In this document: positions 35,424-45,700 of the stretch, piece after piece
Position numbering within the stretch: the first letter of the stretch is position 1
How the letters are laid out: the number at the start of each line of letters is the position of its first letter
Assembly (NCBI GenBank): GCA_964557005.1
Contig: CAZKYI010000004.1
Span: forward strand, 124,001-188,000
From: JBECKS01 sp964557005
Lineage (GTDB): Bacteria > Pseudomonadota > Gammaproteobacteria > Pseudomonadales > JBECKS01
DNA: 64,000 nucleotides
Direction of reading: 5' to 3'
Notes under the pieces: generated by a model
What the model saw: the letters and a program-made list of their open reading frames with translations, nothing else
What the model was told of the DNA's origin: nothing
Databases searched by the model: none
Program-made: the position numbers and the translations under genes

Positions 35424-36551
35424 ATGGGACCTTTACACGGCTACAAAATTATTGAACTGGCAGGCATTGGCCCTGGTCCCTTTTGCGGCATGATGCTGGC
35501 AGACATGGGTGCAGAAGTGATACGCATAGACCGCGTGAGTGGCCGTAATGGCAAAGGCGATGTACTGGCCAGAAATCGCCGCACACTGGCACTAGATTTA
35601 AAACAACCCGAAGCGCTGGAAATTGCCAAAACACTCATCAATGGTGCTGATGCGGTGTTCGAAGGTTTTCGCCCGGGCGTGTGCGAACGTCTGGGGCTTG
35701 GCCCAGAGCAGTTCACCGACAGCAATCCCAAACTGGTATATGGCCGCATGACAGGCTGGGGGCAAGATGGCCCGATGGCGCACGCAGCAGGCCATGACAT
35801 CAACTACATTTCACTTTCAGGTGCCTTGCACGCCATTGGGCGAAAAGGCCAGAAACCCGTGCCGCCATTGAATCTGGTCGGTGATTTTGGTGGTGGTGGC
35901 ATGATGCTCGCCTTTGGCATGGTGTGCGCACTGCTGGAAGCGCAAAAATCAGGTAAAGGGCAAGTGATTGATGCCTCAATGGTGGAAGGCTCTGCTGCAC
36001 TCATGGCGATGTTTGCAACCCTGCAAGGTCATGGTGTGTTTCGCCATCAACGCGAAAGCAACATGCTTGATGGTGCCGCCCACTTTTATGACACCTATGA
36101 AACCAGAGATGGCAAATATATTTCCATCGGCTCGATTGAACCGCAGTTCTACGCTTTATTAATTGATCTGGCCAAACTCGATGCCGAAACCTTTAAGCCA
36201 CAAATGGATTTAAATCAGTGGCCTGCATTAAAGGAAAAGCTTGCCGAAGTATTCAAACAAAAAACCCGTGATGAATGGGTAGCCATTATGGAAGGCACCG
36301 ATGTGTGCTTTGCGCCAGTGTTGAGTTTGGCAGAAGCCCCCGATCATCCACATAACCGTGCCAGACAGTCGTTTATTGAAGTGGCGGGCGTGATGCAACA
36401 TGCACCAACGCCCAGATTCAGCCGCACTGTGCCTGCAACACCCCAATCAGGAAAAAGCACAGGTGCCGATACTCGCGCCATTCTGGAAGAAGCAGGTTTT
36501 GGCGACAAAATCGAAACGCTCTTGAAAAACAAAATTGCGTTTGAGAATTAA
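35424..36551 (+). CDS. CaiB/BaiF-type CoA transferase, alpha-methylacyl-CoA racemase-like
   Basis: 375 residues. It opens MGPLHGYKIIELAGIGPGPF and ADMGAEVIRIDR, the signature of alpha-methylacyl-CoA racemase. It also has GRMTGWGQDGPMAHAAGHDINYI, where His/Asp are the racemase acid-base candidates, and YETRDGKYISIGSIEPQFY. It probably epimerises 2-methylacyl-CoA during branched fatty-acid breakdown. GGGAG precedes the start. The gene converges on murI. Confidence 0.92.
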   Translation: MGPLHGYKIIELAGIGPGPFCGMMLADMGAEVIRIDRVSGRNGKGDVLARNRRTLALDLKQPEALEIAKTLINGADAVFEGFRPGVCERLGLGPEQFTDSNPKLVYGRMTGWGQDGPMAHAAGHDINYISLSGALHAIGRKGQKPVPPLNLVGDFGGGGMMLAFGMVCALLEAQKSGKGQVIDASMVEGSAALMAMFATLQGHGVFRHQRESNMLDGAAHFYDTYETRDGKYISIGSIEPQFYALLIDLAKLDAETFKPQMDLNQWPALKEKLAEVFKQKTRDEWVAIMEGTDVCFAPVLSLAEAPDHPHNRARQSFIEVAGVMQHAPTPRFSRTVPATPQSGKSTGADTRAILEEAGFGDKIETLLKNKIAFEN

Positions 36552-36573
36552 AAACTCAAAGAATAACTGACAT

Positions 36574-37365
36574 TTACAAATCCAGCGGATTGAAGTTGAC
36601 CATTTTTTCTTTAGTTTCCAGTCTGCGTTGTAAAGCCTGTGCACTTCCACATGCAGAATAAAAAATATCAACACGCTGATTGGCTTCGTTGGATAACAAT
36701 TTCAAATTCGTGAGCCTGTCAACCACTCTGTTTGCCACAGCTTCCGAGGTATCCACAATATGCACCTGTTTTTCAAGCAGGTTTTCAAAATCGTTTTTCA
36801 AAAAACAAAAATGGGTGCAACCCAGCAACAACACATCAAACTCGCCTTCAATTTTTGCTATTGTTTTTTTCACTGTTTCCAGAGTATTTCCCTCACCTGC
36901 TTCTACCAGTGTGACCAGTTCGGGTGCTGCAATCGCATAAACCTGTTTGCCTTGTGCAAAGTTCTGCACCAGTGTGTTGAATTGTTTGCTGGCCAAAGTC
37001 AGGCGTGTTGCCAAAACTGCTACGCCTTTTCTGGCTTGCGCAGCAGCGGGCTTGATACCTGGCTCTATACCAAAAAATTCTATTGCATAGTGTGCGCGTA
37101 ATTGCGTAATCGCTGCGGTGGTTGCACTGTTGCACGCCAGCACGATGGCCTTGAGTGAAAAGTTTTTAGAGAAATAATCCACAATCGTAATCAACCTTTG
37201 CTGAATTTCCTGATTGCTTTTTTCGCCATAGGGCAAGTAAGCATAATCAGCAAAATAAATAAAATGCTCGTGCGGCAGTTTTTTAATCAAGGTATTCAAA
37301 ATGGCGATTCCACCCACACCGGAATCGAGCACCAGAATGCTGGCAGGCGAATGCTCTGTGTTCAT
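36574..37365 (-). CDS. murI: Glutamate racemase
   Basis: 263 residues from the ATG at 37365, one base after the gspB stop; an upstream ATG at 37392 would overlap gspB. It supplies D-glutamate for peptidoglycan. Active-site residues are Asp14 in LVLDSGVGG, Cys78 in VLACNSATTAAI, and the second Cys in LLGCTHFCFL. The motif PYGEKS is also present. Confidence 0.95.
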   Translation of the reverse strand: MNTEHSPASILVLDSGVGGIAILNTLIKKLPHEHFIYFADYAYLPYGEKSNQEIQQRLITIVDYFSKNFSLKAIVLACNSATTAAITQLRAHYAIEFFGIEPGIKPAAAQARKGVAVLATRLTLASKQFNTLVQNFAQGKQVYAIAAPELVTLVEAGEGNTLETVKKTIAKIEGEFDVLLLGCTHFCFLKNDFENLLEKQVHIVDTSEAVANRVVDRLTNLKLLSNEANQRVDIFYSACGSAQALQRRLETKEKMVNFNPLDL

Positions 37366-37366
37366 A

Positions 37367-38161
37367 TCAGTTTGGCCACTTGTCGATAGCATTCATACGA
37401 AAACGCTCGCCTTCCAATAAAAACACCACACCGTCTTCGGTAATGCGCTCAAGCACAAGCCCTGTTTCAATCATTGAGCCTTCTTTGGCAGTTTTATCGT
37501 TGATGGTTGCCCTGCGATACGCCGCAGCACTGGAATAAATATGTGTAGTCACTTCAAGTTTGGGAATGCGTGAACGTATAGCAGAATCCAGATCATAAAT
37601 GGTTGGAATGCTGCGCCAGTTTTCTTCATGTGTTTCCTGATTTTCTGCATCAGCGATGGGTTCAATCGTTTCTTCCTGAACCAGCTTTTGCAAGGCTTTT
37701 TCCTTTGCATCAAAATAATCCTGATATTTTTCTTTTACCTGTCGATCTTTTTCATCCTGTATTTGGATTTCCTTTTGCAAGGCTTGCTGTCTTTCCCTGC
37801 TTGGGCGAATGATTTCAAGCTCTTCTTCCAACTCATCAGAATTTTCTGACTGTGATTCAGGTGGGATATTCACTATTTTTTCAGGTTGAGATGTGCCTTT
37901 TTGCGCCGACTGACTTTGGATTGCCTCCATCGAAGCTTTGGTTTCATTGAGTTGTGTTTGAGTGGTTTGATGAACCTGATAAAAATACACGGCAAGCCCT
38001 GCAATCAAAGCGATGAAAAGTATCGACAAGAACAGCAGGTAAATATGGGTTCTGCCATTTTTTTGCGAATGCAACAAATGGTGATTACTGCCAAGACTCG
38101 GTGCTTCACCCAAACTCCTTTCCTGCTCGGATTTTTTAAGTGCATCAAGAATGTAGGACAT
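37367..38161 (-). CDS. gspB: Type II secretion protein GspB (ExeB-like)
   Basis: 264 residues. The N-terminus MSYILDALKKSEQERSLG is diagnostic. A membrane helix lies at about 40-63, then a long charged coiled-coil-prone stretch (about 70-165). The C-terminal GspB domain has LEVTTHIYSS, RRATIN and ERITEDGVVFLLEG. With GspA it helps the secretin cross peptidoglycan. It lies 33 bp after the gspA gene; no other gsp gene is in the window. Confidence 0.92.
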   Translation of the reverse strand: MSYILDALKKSEQERSLGEAPSLGSNHHLLHSQKNGRTHIYLLFLSILFIALIAGLAVYFYQVHQTTQTQLNETKASMEAIQSQSAQKGTSQPEKIVNIPPESQSENSDELEEELEIIRPSRERQQALQKEIQIQDEKDRQVKEKYQDYFDAKEKALQKLVQEETIEPIADAENQETHEENWRSIPTIYDLDSAIRSRIPKLEVTTHIYSSAAAYRRATINDKTAKEGSMIETGLVLERITEDGVVFLLEGERFRMNAIDKWPN

Positions 38162-38194
38162 AGAGTTTCTACCCCGATTTTTACACGGAATGGT

Positions 38195-39109
38195 TTAAAT
38201 GGAATTTCCCAACCAGATTTGTTGCAATAAAAGTATACACAACACCACAATCAGCATAGTTGCCAGGGCTGCCGTCAGCGTACTTTTATTGATGTTATGC
38301 GTGTTTTTGTGAGCGGTTTCCTGTCGCGCCTGTTTCAGTATTTTCATGCTTACATAGGGCTGATTTTGCGCATAAGCACCCAGCAGGCTGCGATCACATA
38401 ACAGGTTAATCAGGCGTGGCACACCGGCACTGTATTTAAAAATTTTGCGTTTGACGGTTTGTGGAAATGGATCATAAAGCGCACCTGCCACACTTAAACG
38501 ATGCGCAATGTATTGCTCGACTTCTTTTGCATTCAAGGGTAACAAATGAAAGCGTGCAGTAATCCGTTGTGAAAGCTGGCGCAAATGATATTGCTTTAAG
38601 GTATCCAGAAATTCAGGCTGCGCGAGCAATACAATTTGCAATAATTTTTTTTCATTGGTTTCCAGATTGGTGAGTAGCCTTAATTGCTCGAGCACATCAT
38701 CAGAAAGATTTTGCGCTTCTTCAATAATCACCAGTGCGTTACGATTTTTCGCATGATTCGCGAGCAGAAATGTGTTCAGACAATCGACCAGCACTTTGGT
38801 GCTTGCATCTTTTGGGTAAGTCAAACCAAATTCATCACAGATGCTGGCCAATAATTCCTGCTCACTCAACTTTGGATTGAGAATAAAGGCTAAATCAAGG
38901 TTATCCGGCACTTGCTCAAGAAAACAACGGCATACCGTGGTTTTGCCAGAACCCACTTCACCACTTAACACAATAAAGGCACCACTGCTTTGCACACCGT
39001 AGAGTAAATGTGCCAGCGCTTCCTTATGTTTGTCGCTCATAAAAAGAAAGCGTGGATCGGGTGCGATGGAAAAAGGTGCCTGCCGGAATTTGAAAAAGCT
39101 TTGATACAT
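38195..39109 (-). CDS. gspA: GspA/ExeA-like ATPase, short form
   Basis: 304 residues. An AAA ATPase domain starts MYQSFFKFRQAPFSIAPDP. Walker A is in SGEVGSGKTTVCR, Walker B in ALVIIEEAQ, and RLINLLCDRSLLGAYA is near its end. A single membrane helix lies at about 280-300. The chain then stops: the periplasmic peptidoglycan-binding domain of the ~550-residue ExeA is missing. The adjacent lytic transglycosylase might provide a wall-opening activity, which is inference. Confidence 0.88.
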   Translation of the reverse strand: MYQSFFKFRQAPFSIAPDPRFLFMSDKHKEALAHLLYGVQSSGAFIVLSGEVGSGKTTVCRCFLEQVPDNLDLAFILNPKLSEQELLASICDEFGLTYPKDASTKVLVDCLNTFLLANHAKNRNALVIIEEAQNLSDDVLEQLRLLTNLETNEKKLLQIVLLAQPEFLDTLKQYHLRQLSQRITARFHLLPLNAKEVEQYIAHRLSVAGALYDPFPQTVKRKIFKYSAGVPRLINLLCDRSLLGAYAQNQPYVSMKILKQARQETAHKNTHNINKSTLTAALATMLIVVLCILLLQQIWLGNSI

Positions 39110-39123
39110 GGACTAGCGTTCCA

Positions 39124-39741
39124 TCACTTGGGCAACCACCACGGGCGTTGCAGTGATTTTTTACAACCCTCATATTGCGTGGCATACATTTGTGAGCGAC
39201 TCGATACTTTTTTGGCAACATTGATTAACCAGGGTTTCTTTTCATAGGTTTTTCGTGAAAAACCGCCATGCCCTTCATGGTAGGAAAGATAAAGGTTATA
39301 GGCATCATTCGGATTGATTTTATTGCGAATGGTACTTTGCTTGTAATACCAACCGATGAAGTGAACGGAATCACCAAAATCATCACGATCCTTTCTGGAT
39401 TGACTGGTTTGTTTTAAATAATAATCCCAGGTTTCATCAAGTGCTTGCGCATAACCATAGGCTGAGGAAGGTCTTGGCCCGGGCAGAAAACCCAACAGTT
39501 TCTTGCGCGGTGGTTTTGCATTACCAAGGAAACGGCTTTCCTGATGAATCGTCGCCATCATCACCGGAATGGGAATGCCCCACTTTTCTGATGCTTTTTG
39601 CGCATCTCTATGCCAGCCGGATTTTTCACGAAAAATTTCGCAGACGTTATCCATGCTGGAGGGTGGGCGTGTTGCGCAATCAAACAAAAGCATGCTGCCG
39701 AGCAACACTAAAAAAAGTTTAAGGAATCTGGAATCTGGCAT
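39124..39741 (-). CDS. Lytic-transglycosylase-like lipoprotein
   Basis: 205 residues. Lipobox LFDC (Cys22) follows a hydrophobic signal. The SLT-like domain has an ATIHQESRF motif (Glu as catalytic candidate), SAYGYAQAL, and the C-terminal AYNLYLSYHEGHGGF. It probably cuts peptidoglycan at the outer-membrane face. It lies 14 bp before gspA and 15 bp after ligA on the same strand. Confidence 0.88.
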   Translation of the reverse strand: MPDSRFLKLFLVLLGSMLLFDCATRPPSSMDNVCEIFREKSGWHRDAQKASEKWGIPIPVMMATIHQESRFLGNAKPPRKKLLGFLPGPRPSSAYGYAQALDETWDYYLKQTSQSRKDRDDFGDSVHFIGWYYKQSTIRNKINPNDAYNLYLSYHEGHGGFSRKTYEKKPWLINVAKKVSSRSQMYATQYEGCKKSLQRPWWLPK

Positions 39742-39756
39742 GGTGTCTCTTGTTTT

Positions 39757-41775
39757 TTAATCGCCAAGCAACTGTTTCAGTGCTTCTTCGTCAATGACTT
39801 GAATACCCAATGCTTCAGCCTTGGACAATTTGGAACCTGCTGCTTCACCCGCCACCACACAGGTAGTGTTGGCAGAAACACTGCCAGCAACTTTTGCACC
39901 GAGCGCCTGTAAACGCTCTTTGGCTTCGCTGCGTGACAAGCTGGTGAGTGTACCCGTTAATACAAAAATCTGGCCTGCCAGTAGAGAATTTTCCTGCTGC
40001 GGTTGTTTGACAGCAGGCCAGTGGATACCCGCTTGTAATAGCTGTTTGAGCAATTCACGATTTTTGGCGTTGCAGAAGTATTGCTCAATCGAAGCAGCCA
40101 CCACAGGGCCAATATCCTCGACTTCCAGCAAGTATTCCTGTGTCGCGGTTTGAAGTGCTTCAAGCGTTAGAAAATATTGTGCAAGATTGTGTGCGGTGCT
40201 TTCACCCACTTCACGGATACCGAGTGCATAAATAAATCTGGCAAACGTAGTGGTTTTACTTTTTTCGAGTGCGTTTAATAAATTCTGCGCAGATTTTTCC
40301 GCCATGCGTTCAAGCGCAGCCAGTGAAGCCAGTTCAAGCTGATATAAATCAGCGGCCGTGTGAATCAATCCTTCATCGACCAGTTGCTCGACCAGTTTGT
40401 CACCCAAACCGTCTATGTCCATCGCTTTGCGACTGGCAAAATGTTTAATCGCTTCTTTTTGTTGTGCAGGGCATGTGGCAGGTGCGCTACAGCGTAACAC
40501 CGCTTCGTCATTGCTTTTCACAATCTCTGCACCGCAGGCAGGGCAACAAACAGGCGCTTCAATTTTTTTTGCATCGCGTGGCCGTTTTTCTTTCACCACT
40601 GAAACCACTTTGGGAATCACATCACCTGCGCGATACACCACTACGCTATCGCCGATATGAATATCGAGACGTGAAATTTCATCGAGATTATGCAAGGTGG
40701 CATTGCTCACCACCACACCACCGACATTGACAGGTTCCAGCCGTGCAACCGGTGTAATGGCACCGGTTCTACCTACCTGAAAATCAACCGCCAGCAGTTG
40801 CGTAATTTTTTCCTGCGCAGGAAATTTATAAGCCGTTGCCCAGCGCGGTGCACGACTGACAAAGCCCAATCTTTTTTGTAGCGTAAACTCATCAACCTTG
40901 AACACCACCCCGTCAATTTCATAAGGCAAACTTTCGCGCTGCCTGAGTATGGATTGATAATAGGTTTCACACGCACGCACACCCTGAACCTGCCTGAGCA
41001 AGGGATTGATTCTAAAACCCCAGCCAGCCAGTTTTTGCATGACGTTAAATTGTGAATCAGGTAGCGCATTACTCACCTCTCCCAGTCCATAACAGTAGAG
41101 TTCAAGTGGACGTTTGGCGGTAATGGTGGAATCAAGCTGCCTTAAACTGCCTGCTGCGGCGTTGCGCGGATTGGCAAACTCCTTTTCTGAATTCTGGCGT
41201 GCCTGTTGATTCAGTTTTTGAAAACCCTGCTTTGACATGAGCACTTCACCACGCACTTCCAGAATCTTTGGAAAATCCGAACCGCGCAAGGTAAGCGGAA
41301 TGCTTTTAATGGTGCGTGCATTTTGGGTAATGTCTTCGCCTGTTTGGCCATCACCACGGGTTGCCGCACTCACCAGCACACCCTGTTCATAGCACAGGCT
41401 CACTGCCAGGCCATCAAGCTTTGGCTCACAGGCATAGGTGATGTCCGCCGTTTCAGGCAATTTCAAACGCTCTTTAATGCGTTTATCAAAAGCTGCGAAA
41501 CCTGTTTCATCGAATACATTGTCGAGTGACAACATCGCCACACGATGTTCGATTTGTTGAAAGGTTTTTAAGGCTTCACCGCCTACGCGTTGTGTCGGTG
41601 AATGAATGCTTTTCAGTTGGGGAAAGCGATGTTCAAGTGCGAGCAATTCCTGAAAGCATTCATCGTAGTGAGAATCAGGAACGCTTGGGTCATCAAGTAC
41701 ATAATACTGGTAGTTATAGTGCTCAATATCTTCCGTGAGTTTGGCAATTCTGATCCTGGCCTCTCCCGAATTCAT
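39757..41775 (-). CDS. ligA: NAD-dependent DNA ligase LigA
   Basis: 672 residues, full length. In order: Ia domain, adenylation domain with nucleotide-linked Lys119 in EPKLDGLAVSL, and OB fold. A zinc finger follows (CPACGAEIVKSND...CSAPATCPAQ), then helix-hairpin-helix repeats (IDGLGDKLVEQL, IREVGESTAHNLA) and a BRCT domain (GQIFVLTGTL...VAGEAAGSKLSKA). It follows zipA by 5 bp in the smc-zipA-ligA order known in pseudomonads. Confidence 0.98.
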   Translation of the reverse strand: MNSGEARIRIAKLTEDIEHYNYQYYVLDDPSVPDSHYDECFQELLALEHRFPQLKSIHSPTQRVGGEALKTFQQIEHRVAMLSLDNVFDETGFAAFDKRIKERLKLPETADITYACEPKLDGLAVSLCYEQGVLVSAATRGDGQTGEDITQNARTIKSIPLTLRGSDFPKILEVRGEVLMSKQGFQKLNQQARQNSEKEFANPRNAAAGSLRQLDSTITAKRPLELYCYGLGEVSNALPDSQFNVMQKLAGWGFRINPLLRQVQGVRACETYYQSILRQRESLPYEIDGVVFKVDEFTLQKRLGFVSRAPRWATAYKFPAQEKITQLLAVDFQVGRTGAITPVARLEPVNVGGVVVSNATLHNLDEISRLDIHIGDSVVVYRAGDVIPKVVSVVKEKRPRDAKKIEAPVCCPACGAEIVKSNDEAVLRCSAPATCPAQQKEAIKHFASRKAMDIDGLGDKLVEQLVDEGLIHTAADLYQLELASLAALERMAEKSAQNLLNALEKSKTTTFARFIYALGIREVGESTAHNLAQYFLTLEALQTATQEYLLEVEDIGPVVAASIEQYFCNAKNRELLKQLLQAGIHWPAVKQPQQENSLLAGQIFVLTGTLTSLSRSEAKERLQALGAKVAGSVSANTTCVVAGEAAGSKLSKAEALGIQVIDEEALKQLLGD

Positions 41776-41780
41776 AGCGC

Positions 41781-42704
41781 CTAATCACCATGACCTCTAA
41801 GCACCTGACCGAGATGCTGGCGCTCATACTCCTGTATGCGGTTTTTGTAATGACTGACGGTTTGCGATGAAAGTACGCTGTGTGTGTCATCTCTCAGTTC
41901 TGCATTTAATTGATCAGCCAATCGTCTGGCAATATCAAGCATCAATTCAAGTACGAACACACGTTTGCTGATTTGGGAAAGGCGCATAAAAAAAGTAACG
42001 CCCTTGATATTTTGTTGCGGCAGATTTTCGATATTGAAGGTGCCAGGATTCAAGGCATTGGCCATGCTGAAAATAATTGCGCCCTGCCCATTGGATTGTT
42101 CATGGCGATGAAAAATGTTCATCTCGCCATAACGCAAACCAAACGCAAGCACAGCTTCCAGTAAATCCTCACCTGCAATTTCATCTTCACCCTTGGCGAT
42201 GACATTGATACTTAGAACTACCTCAGGCAAATCACGCACCTTTTCTTTCAAACTGACACGTTCACTTTCTTCTGTGTGGTGAAACAAATCCCTTTGCGGT
42301 TTTGCTGCTGGCATTTCAAGCGCATGGGCAACCTGATTCAAATCTTCTTCAATGGCCGATGTATCTTCTGTTTCCTCCACATCAAACGCTTCATCGGCTT
42401 CATTATCTATTTTTATGGATTTTGCTTTACTGGCAGTCATCAAAATATCCAGCGGTTCATTGAATGTCGGTGCAACTTTTTCACCGTAATTTTTTACCCG
42501 CGCACCACCATTAGGAAGTTCGGCCGACAGGGCTTCCTGCACCTCATCATATTCCTGTGCAAGTTGCGCATGGGATTTTCTATCCACGCGCACTTTCAGT
42601 TGTGTTTTTCTGTTATGTTGAAAACGTCTGACTCCATCAAATGCTATCGCCACGAAAACCAGTGCACCTATCAGCATCAAGAGTTCACGAATACCAAAAC
42701 CCAT
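41781..42704 (-). CDS. zipA: Cell division protein ZipA
   Basis: 307 residues from the ATG at 42704 with GAGGA 7 bp upstream; a TTG at 42710 is also in frame. The N-terminal membrane anchor IRELLMLIGALVFVAIAFDG has an outside N-end. A basic then acidic linker runs to about 160. The C-terminal FtsZ-binding domain starts at about 170 (VVLSINVIAKGEDEIAGEDL, MNIFHRHEQSNGQGAIIFSMANALNPGTF). It links FtsZ to the membrane. Confidence 0.94.
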   Translation of the reverse strand: MGFGIRELLMLIGALVFVAIAFDGVRRFQHNRKTQLKVRVDRKSHAQLAQEYDEVQEALSAELPNGGARVKNYGEKVAPTFNEPLDILMTASKAKSIKIDNEADEAFDVEETEDTSAIEEDLNQVAHALEMPAAKPQRDLFHHTEESERVSLKEKVRDLPEVVLSINVIAKGEDEIAGEDLLEAVLAFGLRYGEMNIFHRHEQSNGQGAIIFSMANALNPGTFNIENLPQQNIKGVTFFMRLSQISKRVFVLELMLDIARRLADQLNAELRDDTHSVLSSQTVSHYKNRIQEYERQHLGQVLRGHGD

Positions 42705-42715
42705 TAGCAAATCCT

Positions 42716-45700
42716 CTAATCAGCAGCCATTTTTGCAGCTTCATCTACATCAACCGCCACAATGCGCGAACAACCCGGCTCGTGCATGGTAACGCCCATC
42801 AGGAAGTGCGCCATTTCCATACTCACCTTGTTATGCGTAATGTAAATAAACTGTATTTGTTGTGACATCTCTTCAACCATTCTGCAATAGCGATTGACGT
42901 TGGCATCATCCAGCGGTGCGTCAACCTCATCGAGAATACAGAAAGGCGCAGGATTCAACTGGAAAATTGAAAACACCAGCGCAATTGCCGTCATCGCCTT
43001 CTCACCACCTGAAAGCAAATGAATGGTACTGTTTCGTTTGCCGGGTGGCCGCGCCATGATGGTTACACCCGTATCGAGCAGGTTATCGCCTGTGAGTTCC
43101 AGATAGGCATGGCCACCGCCCAGCAATTTTGGAAACAATGCCTGTAAACCAGTGTTGAGTTTGTCGAAAGTTTCCTTGAAGCGTGTACGTGTTTCCTGAT
43201 CAATTTTGCGAATCGCTGATTCAAGTGTATCGAGTGCTTCAACCAGATCAGCATTTTGTGCGTCGAGATACATTTTACGTTCTGATTCGCTTTCATATTC
43301 GTCAATCGCGGTCATGTTAATTTGACCGAGACGCTGTATTTTCCCTTGCAAGATTTCCAGATCGTTCTTCCACAAATTGATGTCGGCATGTTCGGGAAGT
43401 TCTTCGAGCAAGGTTTCTTTTTTATATTCCGATTTGGCAAGCAATTCTTCTACATTCTGAATCTGAACCTTGTTACCTTGCCAATCCATGCGTTGCTTTT
43501 CAAGTTTGCTGCGTACTTCATTGGCTTCCATTTCGGCGTGATTGCGTTGTTTTTCCAGTTCGCGCAAGGCGTGATCCACTTCACCGAGTTTTGCGCGTGA
43601 CTGATTACGTTTTTCCTGGGATTTGACTTGCTGTTCCAGAAAGTTATCGAGTTCTTCATGCAGATTGCTGGCAGGTTCATCGACTTCTTTTAATTGCTCC
43701 AGCAGCAATACTTTTCTTTCCTGCAAGGTACTTTCCTGTGAATGTAAACGCGCCATCGCTTCACGCGTTGAATCGAGTTGTGTGCGGAAAGTTTCACTTT
43801 GCACCACCGCAAGATGTGCTGCATCTCTATCCTTACGCGCCTGCTCGCGGCTTTGTTCCAGTGTTTGGCGCACCGAATCGCGTTCCTTTAACAAAACTTC
43901 ACGATGTGCTGCATCTTTTTCCATGCTGTCCAAAGCTGTTTGCAGTGCCTTGCGCGATTCAGACAAATTCGCCTGTTCAGAAACAAGATGTTCCTTGCAA
44001 TCTTTCAGTTCTTTATCGACAGCTTCCTTGCGTGAAGCAAATTCCTCAACACGCGCACGACGTGCACTTAAGTCGGATTTCGCATCACTGAGTTGCTTGC
44101 TGGCATCACGCACCTGTTTTTGATGTTCTTCACGTGCCTGTTCTTTTTGCTTGAGCGCTTCACGCTGTTCAGAAAGGTGCTTGCCTTGTTGTTCAATGCC
44201 TGCTTCAAGTGTAACGATTTTTTCCGAAAGCTGTTTCAATTCCTGCTCACGTTCCAGCACGCTGCTTCCGGAATTTTTATCTTTCACCACTTTGAGCCAG
44301 TTGTTACCCAGCCACAGACCATCTTTACATACGACGGATTCGCTGCCGTCCAGTTGCCCACGCAAACTCAGGGCTTGTTCCAGTGTTTCAACTGCATAAA
44401 CACCTTGGAGATTGGCAGGCAATGTGCCACCACTCACCAAACTATTCAGTAAAGTTGCCTTGTTGCGATTCGCCGCATCATTGGCTGAAACAGAAGCTAA
44501 CAGAATATTCAAATTGCCATGCTGTAATTGCGCGGCCAGTTTAACAATCGGATCAACCTCGCCTTCGCAGCAAATCGCTTGCAGTGAATCACCGAGCACA
44601 GTTTCCAGAGCTTTTTCCCAACCCGCTTGCACTTGTAATTGTTCTGACAGACGTTTGTTTTTCGCAAGCCCTTGCGTGTTGAGCCACTCAATCAAACCTT
44701 TGTCCTGATTTTTGGCGGCCTGTTGCAAGGCTTCCAGAGAAGCATGACGGCCTTGCGCTTTTTGCAGTTCGCTACGCTTTTGGTTTAGCTCATCGCCGAG
44801 TTGTTGAAGGGTGTCTCTCAATTCATTGATGGCAGAAACAAAACCTTCTCCAGTTTGAATCAGGTGTTCAACAACACCTTCCTGTTCCTTGCAGGTGTGT
44901 TGCAAATCGAGCATTTCCTGTTCGAGCGGCCCTGCCACCAGTGTTTCGGCTTCTTTTTGCAGACGTTGAATACGTTCACCCAAACGCTGAATACTTTGAT
45001 CCAGATGTTTGATTTTGCTTTGTTCAACTTCCGATGTTCTGCGTGGTTCAGCTGCCTGCTGATTGAATTCGTCCCAGCGTTGTTGCCATTGCTGCATCGA
45101 TTCTTCCGCATGACTGAGTTGTTGCGAAGCAGCCTGTTCCTTTTGCTTGAGGATTTGCAGCTCAGGGTCGGCGGTTTTAAGGCTTTCCTGTAACTGGTTG
45201 ATTTTGATTTCATCATCACGCAAATGCTGGGTGGTTTCTTTCAGGTTGGCTTCGGTTTGCTCTATGTCCTGATGCAGTTGCTGATGTCTTTGTTTTTGGT
45301 GCTGAATGGTTTGCTGCAAGGCAGAAATCTGTGACTGAATACCGTAATACTCTCTTTCAATTTCGCTGTGCCTGTCATTGAGTTCGGTATGCAATTCACG
45401 CTGCTTTTCGATGCCTGTTTCTGCGGATTGCCGGTCGGCTTGTCTGGCTTCAAATTGCACTTCCAGCTCCCGAATTCTGGCTTCGATTTCCTGAATCGCA
45501 TTGTGAATGTGTCGCCAGTTCAAGGAATGTAATTGCGCTTCGAGCAGGCGCTCTTCGGCTTTGTATTCTTTATATTTTTCTGCGTTTTTGGCTTGTCGTT
45601 GTAAACGCTCCAGCTGGCGACCGAGTTCCTCACGCAAGTCTTCAAGGCGTTCAAGATTTTCGCGCGTTCTGCGCATACGGTTTTCGGTGTCGCGTCGTCT

